This document shows, one piece after another, positions 24,832 to 33,433 of a stretch of DNA of 50,049 nt. The notes under the pieces were generated by a model. It did not search any database. It worked only from the letters and a program-made list of their open reading frames with translations, and was not told where the DNA came from. Made by a program: the position numbers and the translations under genes. The first letter of the stretch is position 1; each line of letters opens with the position of its first letter. The DNA comes from Erysipelotrichaceae bacterium (GTDB lineage: Bacteria; Bacillota_I; Bacilli_A; Erysipelotrichales; Erysipelotrichaceae): assembly GCA_017432545.1 (NCBI GenBank), contig JAFRJA010000076.1, forward strand, positions 1-50,049, given 5' to 3'.

Positions 24832-26073
24832 CTAATGTCCACCCATATAATTCTCTATTTCTTCTGCTTCTCTGATTAATTCTTTTGAAAGAACTTCACA
24901 GCCTTCAGCCGTTATCAGCAGATCATCTTCGATCCTGACACCGATGCCTTCAGCAGAAATGTAAAGACCCGGTTCATTCGTGATGACATTTCCTTCCTGT
25001 AATACAGCTCCAAGGCCACCATCGATATCGTGAGTATCAAGGCCTAAATGGTGACCACAGGAATGAAAATAGTATTCCGTTACATCTTCATTCAGACCGT
25101 GTTTCGGCAGTTCTTCTTTATAATAATCAACGACTGCCTGATTTAGTTCTTTAAGTTTTACACCCGGTTTAGCTTTACTTTCAACGATCTTCTGTGCATT
25201 GCGGACGATCTGATAGATCTCTTTCTGACGATCGGTATAACAGCCATTGATCGGGAAGGTACGCGAGATATCGGCGCAGTAGTAATTGCTGGTAGCACCC
25301 AGATCACAAAGGAACAGTTCACCATCATTTACCGGCTGGTTGTTTTCGTGATAGTGCAGGATCGTCGCTCTTTCCCCGCCGGCAGCGATCGTATCAAAAG
25401 CCGTGTTATGACATAAAGACTGAGCCAGCACAAAGGCAAAGATACCTTCTAAAGTCATTTCATTCATACCAGGTCTGGCGCTCTTCATCATCTGTAAGAC
25501 ACCAAGATTTGTGGTATGGATCGCCTTTCTGATCTCTTCCAGTTCCTCTTCATCCTTGACTAAACGCATTTTTGCCAGCACAGGATAGACATCTTTCAAG
25601 TTCAGATAAGGATAATTCTCCTTAAGTTTTTTGCCATAGTTATGAGCCATAGATAAAGTCTGATCGAATTCATAATGCCAGAAATCCAGATAAAGATCGA
25701 AATCCGGATTCCTTCTGTTTCTATTCAGCAATGAAGCAACAAAACCATCGAGTTCATTTATATCCTCAACATTATTGATCTCTGAGATCTTTGAAGCCTC
25801 TTCCTTCAGCATCCTGCCACCGACCCATCTGGCCATCTTCTCATCAAACGGCGGGATAAAAAGGAATTCTTTGGCGGCACCATCCAGCTTATACATGACT
25901 AAGACCATGTTTTCCTTGTCCAGTCCGCTCAGGTAATAGAAATTGCGGTTCACGGAAAAATAATATGCTTCATCTTCGGAACGCATCGGCGCTTTACCTG
26001 AAAAAAGGATCACTGCTGAATTCTCTGACAAGGATTCCAATAATCTGCTTCGACGTTTAGAATACTGATTCAT
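24832..26073 (-). CDS. pepP: Xaa-Pro aminopeptidase (M24B)
   Basis: A 413-residue M24 metallopeptidase. I choose ATG 26073 (MNQYSKRRSRLLESL) with a purine-rich AGAGAAGAAG site; an in-frame GTG eight codons earlier is possible. An N-terminal creatinase-like domain (residues ~1-170) is followed by the pita-bread fold with metal ligands in LCDLGATSNYYCADISRTF, HHLGLDTHD, TNEPGLYI and GVRIEDDLLIT. It removes N-terminal residues preceding proline, probably in the cytoplasm. Its start overlaps the end of thiI. Confidence 0.92.
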   Translation of the reverse strand: MNQYSKRRSRLLESLSENSAVILFSGKAPMRSEDEAYYFSVNRNFYYLSGLDKENMVLVMYKLDGAAKEFLFIPPFDEKMARWVGGRMLKEEASKISEINNVEDINELDGFVASLLNRNRRNPDFDLYLDFWHYEFDQTLSMAHNYGKKLKENYPYLNLKDVYPVLAKMRLVKDEEELEEIRKAIHTTNLGVLQMMKSARPGMNEMTLEGIFAFVLAQSLCHNTAFDTIAAGGERATILHYHENNQPVNDGELFLCDLGATSNYYCADISRTFPINGCYTDRQKEIYQIVRNAQKIVESKAKPGVKLKELNQAVVDYYKEELPKHGLNEDVTEYYFHSCGHHLGLDTHDIDGGLGAVLQEGNVITNEPGLYISAEGIGVRIEDDLLITAEGCEVLSKELIREAEEIENYMGGH

Positions 26074-27265
26074 TTTCTTCTTCTCTCTTTCTGTCACGAT
26101 AGGATATTTTTTCTATCCTTTCATTTTTTATACATTCATCTACAAGACTCTGATAATCAAACAGAGTCTCATAATATAAACACTTATCTAATTTCGGTTT
26201 GATAACCGGGTTCTTCGGATCGAAGATCGTACAGCAGTCTTCATACGGAAGGATACTGGTCTCATAGGTATCGATCTTTTTAGCTAAAGCGATGATCTCA
26301 AGCTTATCCATCATACATAGAGGACGAAGGATTAAAGTATCTGCGACTTTGCCGATAACGCTGATCGATTCCGGAGTTTGCGAAGCGACCTGACCGACAG
26401 ACTCACCGTTGGTGATGACCTTGATCTTGCGGTTTTTACAGATCTCATCAGCGATACGATACATCATCCTTCTCATGATTGTGATGCAATAAGGCTCGTC
26501 GACATATTTATAGATCGCCAGCTGCAGATCAGTAAATGGAATGATGTGCACATTTATTTCTTCCTGACACTTTGAAAGTTTCTCTGCCAGAGTCAACACT
26601 TTATTTAGTGCCTGCTTGGAAGTATAAGGCTCGGAAGCGAAATGGATACATTCGATCTTTAGTCCCCTTTTCATCGTCAGGTAAGCAGCGACTGGTGAAT
26701 CAATGCCGCCCGACATCATGACCATTGCAGTGCCGTTGATACCGGTCGGATAGCCGCCGCCTCCTTTGACCTTCTCATCCATCACATAGACGAAATCTTT
26801 ATCTACGAAGACATAGATCATCAGATCCGGTTCATGGACATCAACTGTAAGCTCAGTATTGTGCAGGATATTTCCGGCTAAAGCTCTGTTTATGTCATCA
26901 GAACGTAACGGGAAAGACTTGTCATGTCTTTTGGTTGCGATCTTGAAAGTCTTCGCCTTATGATTGTTGGCTAACTGCAAAGTCACCTTCTTAACTTCTT
27001 CGATATCCTTTTCTACTCTGATGGCTCCCGCAAAATAGGCGAAACCGAAGATATCCAGCAGATCTTTTTTGATACTGTTATAGTCTTCACCATTGAGTTT
27101 GATAAAAAGACCGTCATGCAAGGTATTGAAAGTCAGTTTTTCATAATCCTGAAGTCTCCTGCGGATATTCTGTGTCAGTTGTCTCGTAAAATCCTTGCGG
27201 TTATTGCCTTTGGTGGAAAGTTCACCATATCTGACAATGATGTGATCATATAATAATTCAGGCAT
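26057..27265 (-). CDS. thiI: tRNA 4-thiouridine synthase ThiI
   Basis: A 402-residue ThiI. It opens HIIVRYGELSTKGNNRKDF (NFLD/THUMP domain) and carries the PP-loop MMSGGIDSPVAAYL around residue 184. There is no C-terminal rhodanese domain with the catalytic Cys, as in Bacillus-type ThiI, which then depends on a dedicated cysteine desulfurase. That desulfurase is the upstream gene, overlapping by eight bases. The product makes s4U8 in tRNA. The Shine-Dalgarno GGAG is about 12 bases from the ATG, so coupling likely matters. Confidence 0.93.
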   Translation of the reverse strand: MPELLYDHIIVRYGELSTKGNNRKDFTRQLTQNIRRRLQDYEKLTFNTLHDGLFIKLNGEDYNSIKKDLLDIFGFAYFAGAIRVEKDIEEVKKVTLQLANNHKAKTFKIATKRHDKSFPLRSDDINRALAGNILHNTELTVDVHEPDLMIYVFVDKDFVYVMDEKVKGGGGYPTGINGTAMVMMSGGIDSPVAAYLTMKRGLKIECIHFASEPYTSKQALNKVLTLAEKLSKCQEEINVHIIPFTDLQLAIYKYVDEPYCITIMRRMMYRIADEICKNRKIKVITNGESVGQVASQTPESISVIGKVADTLILRPLCMMDKLEIIALAKKIDTYETSILPYEDCCTIFDPKNPVIKPKLDKCLYYETLFDYQSLVDECIKNERIEKISYRDRKREEENESVF

Positions 27266-28361
27266 ATTTATCTAAGATCTCCTTTAAAATCTTATGGAAA
27301 TAAGAAATCTCTTCGATCGTGTTGGTGTGATCAAACGACACTCTGATCGCATGATCCTCATCGATACCCATACTCTTCAGTGTTCTGTTTTCTTCGTTCT
27401 TTCTGGAACCACAGGTCGATTTTGAAGACACCATGATCCCTTTATCATTGAGCGCATTGAGCAGTACTTCTGAAGTAAGCGGGGTCGAAATGTTGATCAG
27501 GGTCAACAGCCCTTTATCATAATTTATTTTTACCCGCTCATCAAGACCGTTTATCAGCTGATCGTGCAACATCACAAGTTTATCATGATATTTCTCTTTG
27601 TTTTGAAGAGCGATCCTTAAGGTCTTGGCTAAAACGATATTTGTTAAGGCATTGGAAGTACCGCCACGCAGAGAAAACTCCTGTTGCCCCCCAGAGATAA
27701 GCGGAAGCAGTTCGATATGTGCTTTTTTATACAGAGCGCCACTACCCTTCAAGCCATGGATCTTATGAGCTGAAAAACTGGCCATATCGATATCTTTAAG
27801 ATCGATATCCAGTTTCCCCAAACCCTGCGTGATATCCGCATGGAAATAGACGCCAGGATGTTTCTTAACTGTTTTAGCGATAGCCTCTACATCGTTGACA
27901 GCTCCGATCTCGTTGTTTACTTCCATGAGCGAAACCAGTAAGGTATCATTTCTTATTTCCTTTTCAACAGCTTCGGGAGTGATATGTCCGTTTTCATCAG
28001 GCAGAAGATAACTCACTTCATAACCGAAGTCTTCTTCCAGCTGTTTAAAGGAATTATATACGGAAGAATGTTCATAGATCGAAGTTATAACGTGTTTCTT
28101 TTCCGGATGTTTAAGACAAAGACCCTTGATCGCTAAAGAATTGGACTCTGAAGCACCTGAGGTGAAAACGATCTCGTTTTTCTTTACCCCAAGATAAGAA
28201 GCGATCAGTTCCCTGGCCTTTTCCTGCATATCATAAATAGCGACGCCGTCATCATATAAGGCATCGCTATTGCAATAATATTCATCCAACAGTTTTTTAT
28301 AGGTATCTCTTACTTCCGGATCAACGGCTGTTGTAGATACCGCATCAAGATAGACCTTCAC
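27258..28361 (-). CDS. Cysteine desulfurase (NifS/IscS-like, ThiI partner)
   Basis: A 367-residue PLP enzyme. The PLP lysine is in MASFSAHKIHGLKGSGALY, the aspartate/histidine region is VYFHADITQGLG, and the persulfide Cys is in SSKSTCGSRKNE. The usual N-terminal LDNAATT reads LDAVSTT, a mild deviation. It supplies sulfur for ThiI in the coupled gene downstream. It starts with GTG overlapping the ezrA stop by one base (TAGTG), with GGAG upstream. Confidence 0.92.
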   Translation of the reverse strand: MKVYLDAVSTTAVDPEVRDTYKKLLDEYYCNSDALYDDGVAIYDMQEKARELIASYLGVKKNEIVFTSGASESNSLAIKGLCLKHPEKKHVITSIYEHSSVYNSFKQLEEDFGYEVSYLLPDENGHITPEAVEKEIRNDTLLVSLMEVNNEIGAVNDVEAIAKTVKKHPGVYFHADITQGLGKLDIDLKDIDMASFSAHKIHGLKGSGALYKKAHIELLPLISGGQQEFSLRGGTSNALTNIVLAKTLRIALQNKEKYHDKLVMLHDQLINGLDERVKINYDKGLLTLINISTPLTSEVLLNALNDKGIMVSSKSTCGSRKNEENRTLKSMGIDEDHAIRVSFDHTNTIEEISYFHKILKEILDKYA

Positions 28362-30064
28362 TAGGCATTCTCCATGATCTTCTCATCCGCATTATCCGGG
28401 AACAGAGTTTCCATGCAGGCGATCGCCGTCTTTAAGGCCTTGGTGTATTCGCCATTGAGATACTGGAACTCCGCTTTGGAAAGTTCTCTGTCGATCTCCG
28501 GGAAAGTTGAACGGAACTTGTTGCCGAAGACGATCGCGTTTTCGACCATGACACACATGCCTACAACATTATTGATATTGTTATAGAACTTGTAGATGAA
28601 GTCGATCGCCTCATCAAGCAAGACATTGAGTTCCGGGATATTGAGTGGAACTTCCTTGAGCAGGTTTCTGATCCTTTCGATATATTCTCTTGATTTGAGC
28701 AGATCATTCTTATAGGAATCATCGATGGAAGGCAGATCATATTCCGCCAGCTTGCTTTCGACTTCCGCGACGACCAGCTGCAGCTTGGTGAGCTGCGACT
28801 GAGCTCTGCTTTCGCCATCTGTCGATTTATCGATCGCCGTCTTATAGGAATACAGCGATTTCATATCAGCTTCCACATTCTTGTCAAGTTCTTCAGCCAT
28901 CACCAGGATCTCGGAAGCCGGTCTTAAACAGCTGCTCAGATCAACATTTATATTTTCATACTGAGATTTATACTTGACGACATTGTCTCTTTTCTGACGC
29001 AGTTCTTCTCTTAAGTCTTCAAGGCCGAATCTTCTTGAATCCTTGTCATAGGCAATGCGTACATAGCTTTCGACCTTTTCCATATCCTGAATATGTTCGT
29101 AAACTTTGTCGTTGGTCTCTCTGGCTTCTTTGAAGGAACGGTTTTCCGCTTCCAGCTGTTCATCCAGTTCGTTGAGCGTATCTTTGGCATTGCCGACATT
29201 GGCTTTGATACCATCAGTCTCGGCTGACATCAGTTTCCTGATATCGTTGTTGAGCGTGACTTCGATCTCAGCGATCTTTTCATCGATCTTCAGATGATTT
29301 GTATAAACGCCTCTTTGCTTGGTCAAAGCCAACTCACGTTTGGTCTCATCCAGCATCAGAGGCAAAACACCTTTTGTATCCTTAATCAATTTAGGGACAG
29401 CATTGGCATTGCGTTTGATGTCATCGAGCAGTTCTTCGATCCTTTCCAGATCATATTGTGCCGAAACATAATCGTTGGTATACATGTATTCTTCCGAAGA
29501 AGAAAACAGTCTTTCACACTCTTCCAGTTTTTCCACAAAACCATCATAAGAAATCGAAAGGATCTGTGAATTCTTATTGATCGTTGTCTTGACGACACGG
29601 TATTTTTCTTTCAGTTTTGAAGAGTATTCTCTCTGTTCACTTTCCTTCTTGGAGAATTCTTCCAGGAAATCATCAATATCTCTGACCTCGGCTTCACACT
29701 TCTTCAGTTCTTCATCGACATCGGCCAGAGCCTTCAAAGCATCCTTATACTTCATCGTGCTCAGATTGTCATCGACATCATTGAGCATGTCCTGGATATC
29801 ATTGATATGAGCTTCCGTAACTTCATAGCGGCCATGGTACTCAGCCACCGCGGAAGCAGTCTCTTCATTTCTTCTGGCCATCACCTGAGCTTTATTCAGT
29901 TTGAACGCCAAAGGAACCGTTTTAATATCAGTAAAACGGACATAGAGATCATCCAGCATTTTCTTGAGTTTATTCTGACGTGAACGACGTACTAACAATA
30001 AAGCGACGATCAGTACTACAACTAAAACAACGGCAGCAATAATTGCTATCTGGGTATAGTTCAT
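28361..30064 (-). CDS. ezrA: Septation ring formation regulator EzrA
   Basis: A 567-residue protein with one N-terminal membrane helix (residues ~6-26, IAIIAAVVLVVVLIVALLLV), a basic stop-transfer RRSRQNKLKK, and then long coiled coils throughout, the spectrin-like layout of EzrA. EzrA negatively regulates FtsZ ring assembly and links division to cell-wall synthesis in Firmicutes. Its start has TAGAAT eight bases upstream and no Shine-Dalgarno, so it is near-leaderless. It is the first gene of an ezrA-desulfurase-thiI-pepP operon. Confidence 0.88.
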   Translation of the reverse strand: MNYTQIAIIAAVVLVVVLIVALLLVRRSRQNKLKKMLDDLYVRFTDIKTVPLAFKLNKAQVMARRNEETASAVAEYHGRYEVTEAHINDIQDMLNDVDDNLSTMKYKDALKALADVDEELKKCEAEVRDIDDFLEEFSKKESEQREYSSKLKEKYRVVKTTINKNSQILSISYDGFVEKLEECERLFSSSEEYMYTNDYVSAQYDLERIEELLDDIKRNANAVPKLIKDTKGVLPLMLDETKRELALTKQRGVYTNHLKIDEKIAEIEVTLNNDIRKLMSAETDGIKANVGNAKDTLNELDEQLEAENRSFKEARETNDKVYEHIQDMEKVESYVRIAYDKDSRRFGLEDLREELRQKRDNVVKYKSQYENINVDLSSCLRPASEILVMAEELDKNVEADMKSLYSYKTAIDKSTDGESRAQSQLTKLQLVVAEVESKLAEYDLPSIDDSYKNDLLKSREYIERIRNLLKEVPLNIPELNVLLDEAIDFIYKFYNNINNVVGMCVMVENAIVFGNKFRSTFPEIDRELSKAEFQYLNGEYTKALKTAIACMETLFPDNADEKIMENA

Positions 30065-30101
30065 ACACGATAATTCTACAATTAATAAGGTCTTTTTTCA
30101 A

Positions 30102-30130
30102 TTGACTTCTTCTGACCTATCTGCGATAAT
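30102..30130 (+). promoter_or_regulatory. rpsD promoter
   Basis: TTGACT (30102-30107), 17 bases, GATAAT (30125-30130). It predicts transcription from about 30137 and a leader of some 150 bases. Confidence 0.8.
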
Positions 30131-30136
30131 TATTGA

Positions 30137-30280
30137 GCACATAAATTTAATAGCAGCATGTAAAGTCGTCACTTTAAGCGTTATTACCGCATCAGGAGAC
30201 CAGTAGCTGGGCGCTATCAGCGAAAATCCAATAATAACACCTGTGATGATGATTTACACCTGTACTTACTTAAGGAGGAG
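30137..30280 (+). promoter_or_regulatory. rpsD leader RNA, probable S4 autoregulatory site
   Basis: Structured leader. TAAAGT-CGTC-ACTTTA (30161-30176), CCAG-TAG-CTGG (30200-30210) and CGCT-ATC-AGCG (30212-30222) are three clear hairpins, and TTTACACC near the ribosome binding site could pair with upstream GGTG-type bases. Bacillus rpsD has an S4-binding leader, and this is consistent with the same control. Confidence 0.6.
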
Positions 30281-30286
30281 AAACTT

Positions 30287-30892
30287 ATGGCAAGAAACAC
30301 AGGTCCTACTTGGAGAATCTCCAGACGTTTAAACTTCTCTGTTCTTGAAACAGGCGAAGAATTAAACAAGAGGCCCTACATTCCGGGCATGCATGGATCC
30401 GCAACCAGAAGGATCAAGCAGTCCAACTACGGCTTACAGAAAGCTGAAAAGCAGAAGATGAGACACATGTACGGTTTAAGTGAGAAGCAGTTCTACAACA
30501 CTTATGTCAAAGCCGTCAAGAAGAAAGGTGTCACCGGTACCAACCTGTTCGTCATGTTGGAATCAAGACTGGACAACATCGTCTACCGTATGGGTTTTGC
30601 GAGCACCAGAAAACAGGCCAGACAGCTTGTCGCTCATGGTCATGTCCTGGTCGATGGCAAGAAAGTCGATATCCCTTCATGCCAGATCAAACCGGGTTCC
30701 GTTATCGAATTAAAGGATAACTACAAGAACAATCCGTTTGTTGCAGAATCTCTTGAAGCAACAGTCTCATTCAAAGATTTCGTTGAAGTTGACAAAGATG
30801 CCCGTAAAGGCAAATACGTCAGATACCCTGAAAGAAAAGAACTCAATCAGGAGATCAACGAATTGCTTGTTATCGAATACTACAACAGATAA
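30287..30892 (+). CDS. rpsD: 30S ribosomal protein S4
   Basis: A 201-residue S4. It starts MARNTGPTWRISRRLNFSVLETG, has the S4 RNA-binding domain at residues ~90-150 (RLDNIVYRMGFASTRKQARQLVAHGHVLVDGK) and ends in the typical NELLVIEYYNR. AAGGAGGAG lies about eight bases before the ATG. It initiates 30S assembly on 16S rRNA. The lack of the Cys zinc knuckle near residues 9-31 marks the C-minus form. Monocistronic, with a terminator. Confidence 0.98.
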   Translation: MARNTGPTWRISRRLNFSVLETGEELNKRPYIPGMHGSATRRIKQSNYGLQKAEKQKMRHMYGLSEKQFYNTYVKAVKKKGVTGTNLFVMLESRLDNIVYRMGFASTRKQARQLVAHGHVLVDGKKVDIPSCQIKPGSVIELKDNYKNNPFVAESLEATVSFKDFVEVDKDARKGKYVRYPERKELNQEINELLVIEYYNR

Positions 30893-30902
30893 TGAGTTGA
30901 AG

Positions 30903-30928
30903 AAGTGCCTTAAACGGGCACTTTTTTT
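30903..30928 (+). terminator. rpsD terminator
   Basis: AAGTGCC (30903-30909), loop, GGCACTT (30917-30923), then T-run. Its 3' edge directly abuts the -10 box of the next gene. Confidence 0.85.
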
Positions 30929-30930
30929 AA

Positions 30931-30936
30931 TATAAT
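30931..30936 (+). promoter_or_regulatory. -10 box of a leaderless promoter (PHP gene)
   Basis: TATAAT, spacer AATGGT, then ATG 30943. The -35 region falls inside the rpsD terminator stem. Confidence 0.65.
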
Positions 30937-30942
30937 AATGGT

Positions 30943-31779
30943 ATGTTAGCTGATTATCATGTACACAGTGAATTCTCCGATGATTCTCAATACGAAATGG
31001 AAGAAGTCGTCATCGATGCCATCAACATGGGGCTCGATGAGCTGTGTTTTACCGATCATGTCGATTACGGAGTCAAACTCGATCACGGGGTAGAAGGAAC
31101 GACTTTCAGAAAGAACGATGATGGTACACCCTTGAGAAATGTTGACTATCCCCGCTATTTTGAAAAGATCGCCTATCTGCAGGATAAATATAAAGGTCAG
31201 ATCACGATCAGAAAAGGTCTCGAATTCGGTTTACAGATGTGCCGTCTTGATGAGTATCAGAAACTGTTTGATACTTATCCGATGGACTTCGTCATCCACT
31301 CCAATCACCAAGTCGATGATATCGAGATCCACTTACCGGAATTCCGTGCTGGCAAAACCCAGAAAGAATACAACCGCGTTTATTACAACGAACTATTAAA
31401 TACTGTCAAAGCCTTTAAGAACTACAGTGTCGTCGGTCATATCGATGCCTTCAACAGGTATGATCCGGCTGGCGAATGCCCTTTGGAAGATTTTGTGGAT
31501 ATCGTTTATGAGATGCTGAAGATCGTCATTGCCGATAATAAAGGCATTGAACTCAATACCTCCAATGTTCGCTATGGCGTAAAAGATCTCACTCCGTGTC
31601 GTGATATCCTTCGCATCTATCATGAACTAGGTGGTCAGATCATTACGATCGGTTCTGATTCCCACGCTAAAGAGCACTTAGGTTTTCATATCGAACAGGG
31701 CAAAGAGGAATTAAAAAAGATCGGCTTCAAATACTTCTGTACCTTTGAGAATATGCAACCGATCTTTCATGAGCTGTAG
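30943..31779 (+). CDS. Histidinol-phosphatase-like PHP protein
   Basis: A 278-residue PHP-fold phosphoesterase of the HisJ/HisK type. Metal ligands are visible in YHVHSEFSDDSQYEMEE (N-terminal HxH), CFTDHVDYG, IRKGLEFGLQ, FVIHSNHQVDD, VVGHIDAFNRY and ITIGSDSHAKEHLG. No other his genes are in the window, so the natural substrate may be another phosphate ester. Start codon set by the leaderless -10 box. Confidence 0.88.
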   Translation: MLADYHVHSEFSDDSQYEMEEVVIDAINMGLDELCFTDHVDYGVKLDHGVEGTTFRKNDDGTPLRNVDYPRYFEKIAYLQDKYKGQITIRKGLEFGLQMCRLDEYQKLFDTYPMDFVIHSNHQVDDIEIHLPEFRAGKTQKEYNRVYYNELLNTVKAFKNYSVVGHIDAFNRYDPAGECPLEDFVDIVYEMLKIVIADNKGIELNTSNVRYGVKDLTPCRDILRIYHELGGQIITIGSDSHAKEHLGFHIEQGKEELKKIGFKYFCTFENMQPIFHEL

Positions 31780-31782
31780 TAT

Positions 31783-32361
31783 CTATTCTTTGTTCATCTC
31801 AACAAGGATTATTTCCCTTACTTCAGCGATAGCTTTATCCAGATCATCATTGCAGACGATATGTTCATAGATATCGGTCTTCTGCAGTTCCTCCAATTCC
31901 TGACGGGCCTTGGAGATCCTTTTCATGATCGTCTGTTCATCTTCGGACTTTCTTTCCTTAAGTCTTCTTTCCAGTTCTTCGATTGAAGGCGGAACGATAT
32001 AGATGCTCAAAGCCTCCGGACATTTTTCCATGATCTGTTTCGCGCCTTTTATCTCGATCTCCAGAACAACATTCTTCCCCTCTTGTCTCTTCTCATCGAC
32101 ATAGGCCTTAGGTGTGCCATAGTCGTTGTCGACAAAACGGGCATGTTCAAGAAGTTCACCGTTTTTTACAGCCTCCAGAAAGCGCTTCTTGGTCACGAAA
32201 AAATAATTGACACCTTCAACTTCACCGGGTCTTGGATCCCTGGTAGTCATTGAAACGGAATAGGCAAGATTGAGGTCTTCCATCTTCATGAGTTCGGCTA
32301 AAATCGTACCTTTTCCTACCCCACTTAAACCGCTGAATACAATTAATAATCCCTTTTTCAT
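31783..32361 (-). CDS. gmk: Guanylate kinase
   Basis: A 192-residue kinase. P-loop FSGLSGVGKGTI at residues ~8-19, GMP-binding SVSMTTRDPRPGEVEGVNYFFV, and the lid with LERRLKERKSEDE. It converts GMP and dGMP to diphosphates. The start has TAAAAT seven bases upstream and no Shine-Dalgarno. Single gene, convergent with the PHP gene and divergent from rlmA. Confidence 0.96.
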   Translation of the reverse strand: MKKGLLIVFSGLSGVGKGTILAELMKMEDLNLAYSVSMTTRDPRPGEVEGVNYFFVTKKRFLEAVKNGELLEHARFVDNDYGTPKAYVDEKRQEGKNVVLEIEIKGAKQIMEKCPEALSIYIVPPSIEELERRLKERKSEDEQTIMKRISKARQELEELQKTDIYEHIVCNDDLDKAIAEVREIILVEMNKE

Positions 32362-32368
32362 ATTATTT

Positions 32369-32374
32369 ATTTTA
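32369..32374 (-). promoter_or_regulatory. -10 box of the gmk promoter
   Basis: Minus-strand TAAAAT, seven bases, ATG 32361; leader of zero or one base. Confidence 0.55.
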
Positions 32375-32396
32375 CACTAAATATAAGGCAGTAAAT

Positions 32397-33173
32397 ATGA
32401 ATATTTTATGTCCGGTATGTAAAAAGATTTTAAACGGATCAGACAAAATATATTCCTGTAAAAACAGACACTCTTTTGATATCGCCAAAGAAGGATATCT
32501 CAATCTGAATCTCAAAAACTCACAAAATACAGGCGATAATACGGAGATGATCAGAGCACGAAAAGCGTTTCTGGAAAAAGGTTACTATGATTTCTTAAGA
32601 CAGGAAATCAATAAATATATAAATGAAAATGATGGTTTAGTTGATCTGGCCTGTGGCGAAGGTTATTATACTTCTTTCTTTAAGGCGAAAGACAAGATCG
32701 GCATTGACTTAAGCAAGACCGGCCTCAGGATCGCCTCCAAAGCCGATAAGACGACGACTTATCTGCTGTGTTCGATCTTCCATGATCCTCTTCAAGATAA
32801 AAGCGCTGATGTCATACTGACGATCTTTGCGCCGATCGCCAAGGAAGAAATAGTAAGGATCTTGAAAGATGATGGGATATTCATCCTGGTGAAACCGGAT
32901 AAGGGTCATCTCTATGAACTGAAAGAAAAGATCTATGAACATCCTTACTACAACGAAGTTGAAGATATCAATATAGATGGATTAACTCTTTGTAAAGAAA
33001 TCCCTATAAGCAGAAAAACACTGGTAAAAAAGGAAGATCTGAATAATCTGTTCATGATGACTCCCTATTACAACACGACATCCATAAACGATAAAGAAAA
33101 GCTGAAAGATCTCAATGATCTTTCGATCAGTTTCTCATTCCTGATCGATATCTACAGAAAAGAGGTTGTTTAA
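32397..33173 (+). CDS. 23S rRNA guanine-N1 methyltransferase (RlmA/RrmA family)
   Basis: A 258-residue protein. The N-terminal zinc finger is ILCPVCKKIL ... YSCKNRHSFDIAKEGYLNL, the hallmark of RlmA. A Rossmann SAM site follows (LVDLACGEGYYTSFF, KIGIDLSKTGL), and LTIFAPIAKEE replaces the catalytic region. These enzymes methylate G745 or G748 of 23S rRNA at the peptide exit tunnel; in Gram-positives the TlrB type can affect tylosin sensitivity. Weak AAGG site before the ATG. Confidence 0.92.
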   Translation: MNILCPVCKKILNGSDKIYSCKNRHSFDIAKEGYLNLNLKNSQNTGDNTEMIRARKAFLEKGYYDFLRQEINKYINENDGLVDLACGEGYYTSFFKAKDKIGIDLSKTGLRIASKADKTTTYLLCSIFHDPLQDKSADVILTIFAPIAKEEIVRILKDDGIFILVKPDKGHLYELKEKIYEHPYYNEVEDINIDGLTLCKEIPISRKTLVKKEDLNNLFMMTPYYNTTSINDKEKLKDLNDLSISFSFLIDIYRKEVV

Positions 33174-33226
33174 AAACCTCTGAGTCAGTATAACGCTGGT
33201 TCAGGGACAGAGGACCTCTTTTTCTT
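33158..33226 (+). terminator. Terminator with alternative pairings after rlmA
   Basis: Three related segments can pair in two ways. AGAGGTT (33161-33167) can pair with AACCTCT (33175-33181), or AAAAGAGGT (33158-33166) with ACCTCTTTT (33214-33222), enclosing CCTCTG/CAGAGG. The second fold ends in a T-run and looks like the terminator. It includes the rlmA stop codon. Confidence 0.55.
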
Positions 33227-33272
33227 TTGACTATTAAATCCCAATTATGATTTTGTCAGATTCTTTATAGCC

Positions 33273-33298
33273 CCGCGTACGGAAAACCCGTATACGGG
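33273..33298. promoter_or_regulatory. Paired palindromes, possible operators
   Basis: CCGCGTACGG (33273-33282) and the perfect palindrome CCCGTATACGGG (33287-33298) are related sites four bases apart, about 75 bases upstream of the promoter of the toxin-antitoxin-like pair. Confidence 0.45.
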
Positions 33299-33331
33299 AA
33301 AATCCGATCTGTTTAGCACAAAAAATTTAGC

Positions 33332-33355
33332 GATATTCTGTGATCACAGAATATC
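33332..33355. promoter_or_regulatory. 24-base perfect palindrome, likely operator
   Basis: GATATTCTGTGA followed directly by its exact reverse complement (TCACAGAATATC). It lies 15 bases upstream of the -35 box of the 33434 gene, a place suited to autoregulation by the encoded wHTH protein. Confidence 0.65.
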
Positions 33356-33369
33356 TAATTACCTAAAAA

Positions 33370-33398
33370 TTGTACGATTACATAATTTATGTTATTAT
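33370..33398 (+). promoter_or_regulatory. Promoter of the AbiE-like pair
   Basis: TTGTAC (33370-33375), 17 bases, TATTAT (33393-33398); an overlapping TATAAT starts at 33396 with longer spacing. Confidence 0.6.
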
Positions 33399-33433
33399 AA
33401 TAAAAAATTGTAATTAAGGAGATAGTCTGTTTG

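Noticed and set aside
24822..24860. Terminator between the RpiR gene and the aminopeptidase gene
   Set aside because: GGTG...CACC can pair, but the stem is four bases and no T-run follows.
28561..29810. Several frames on both strands within ezrA
   Set aside because: Low-complexity coiled-coil coding sequence creates long shadow frames; none has independent support.
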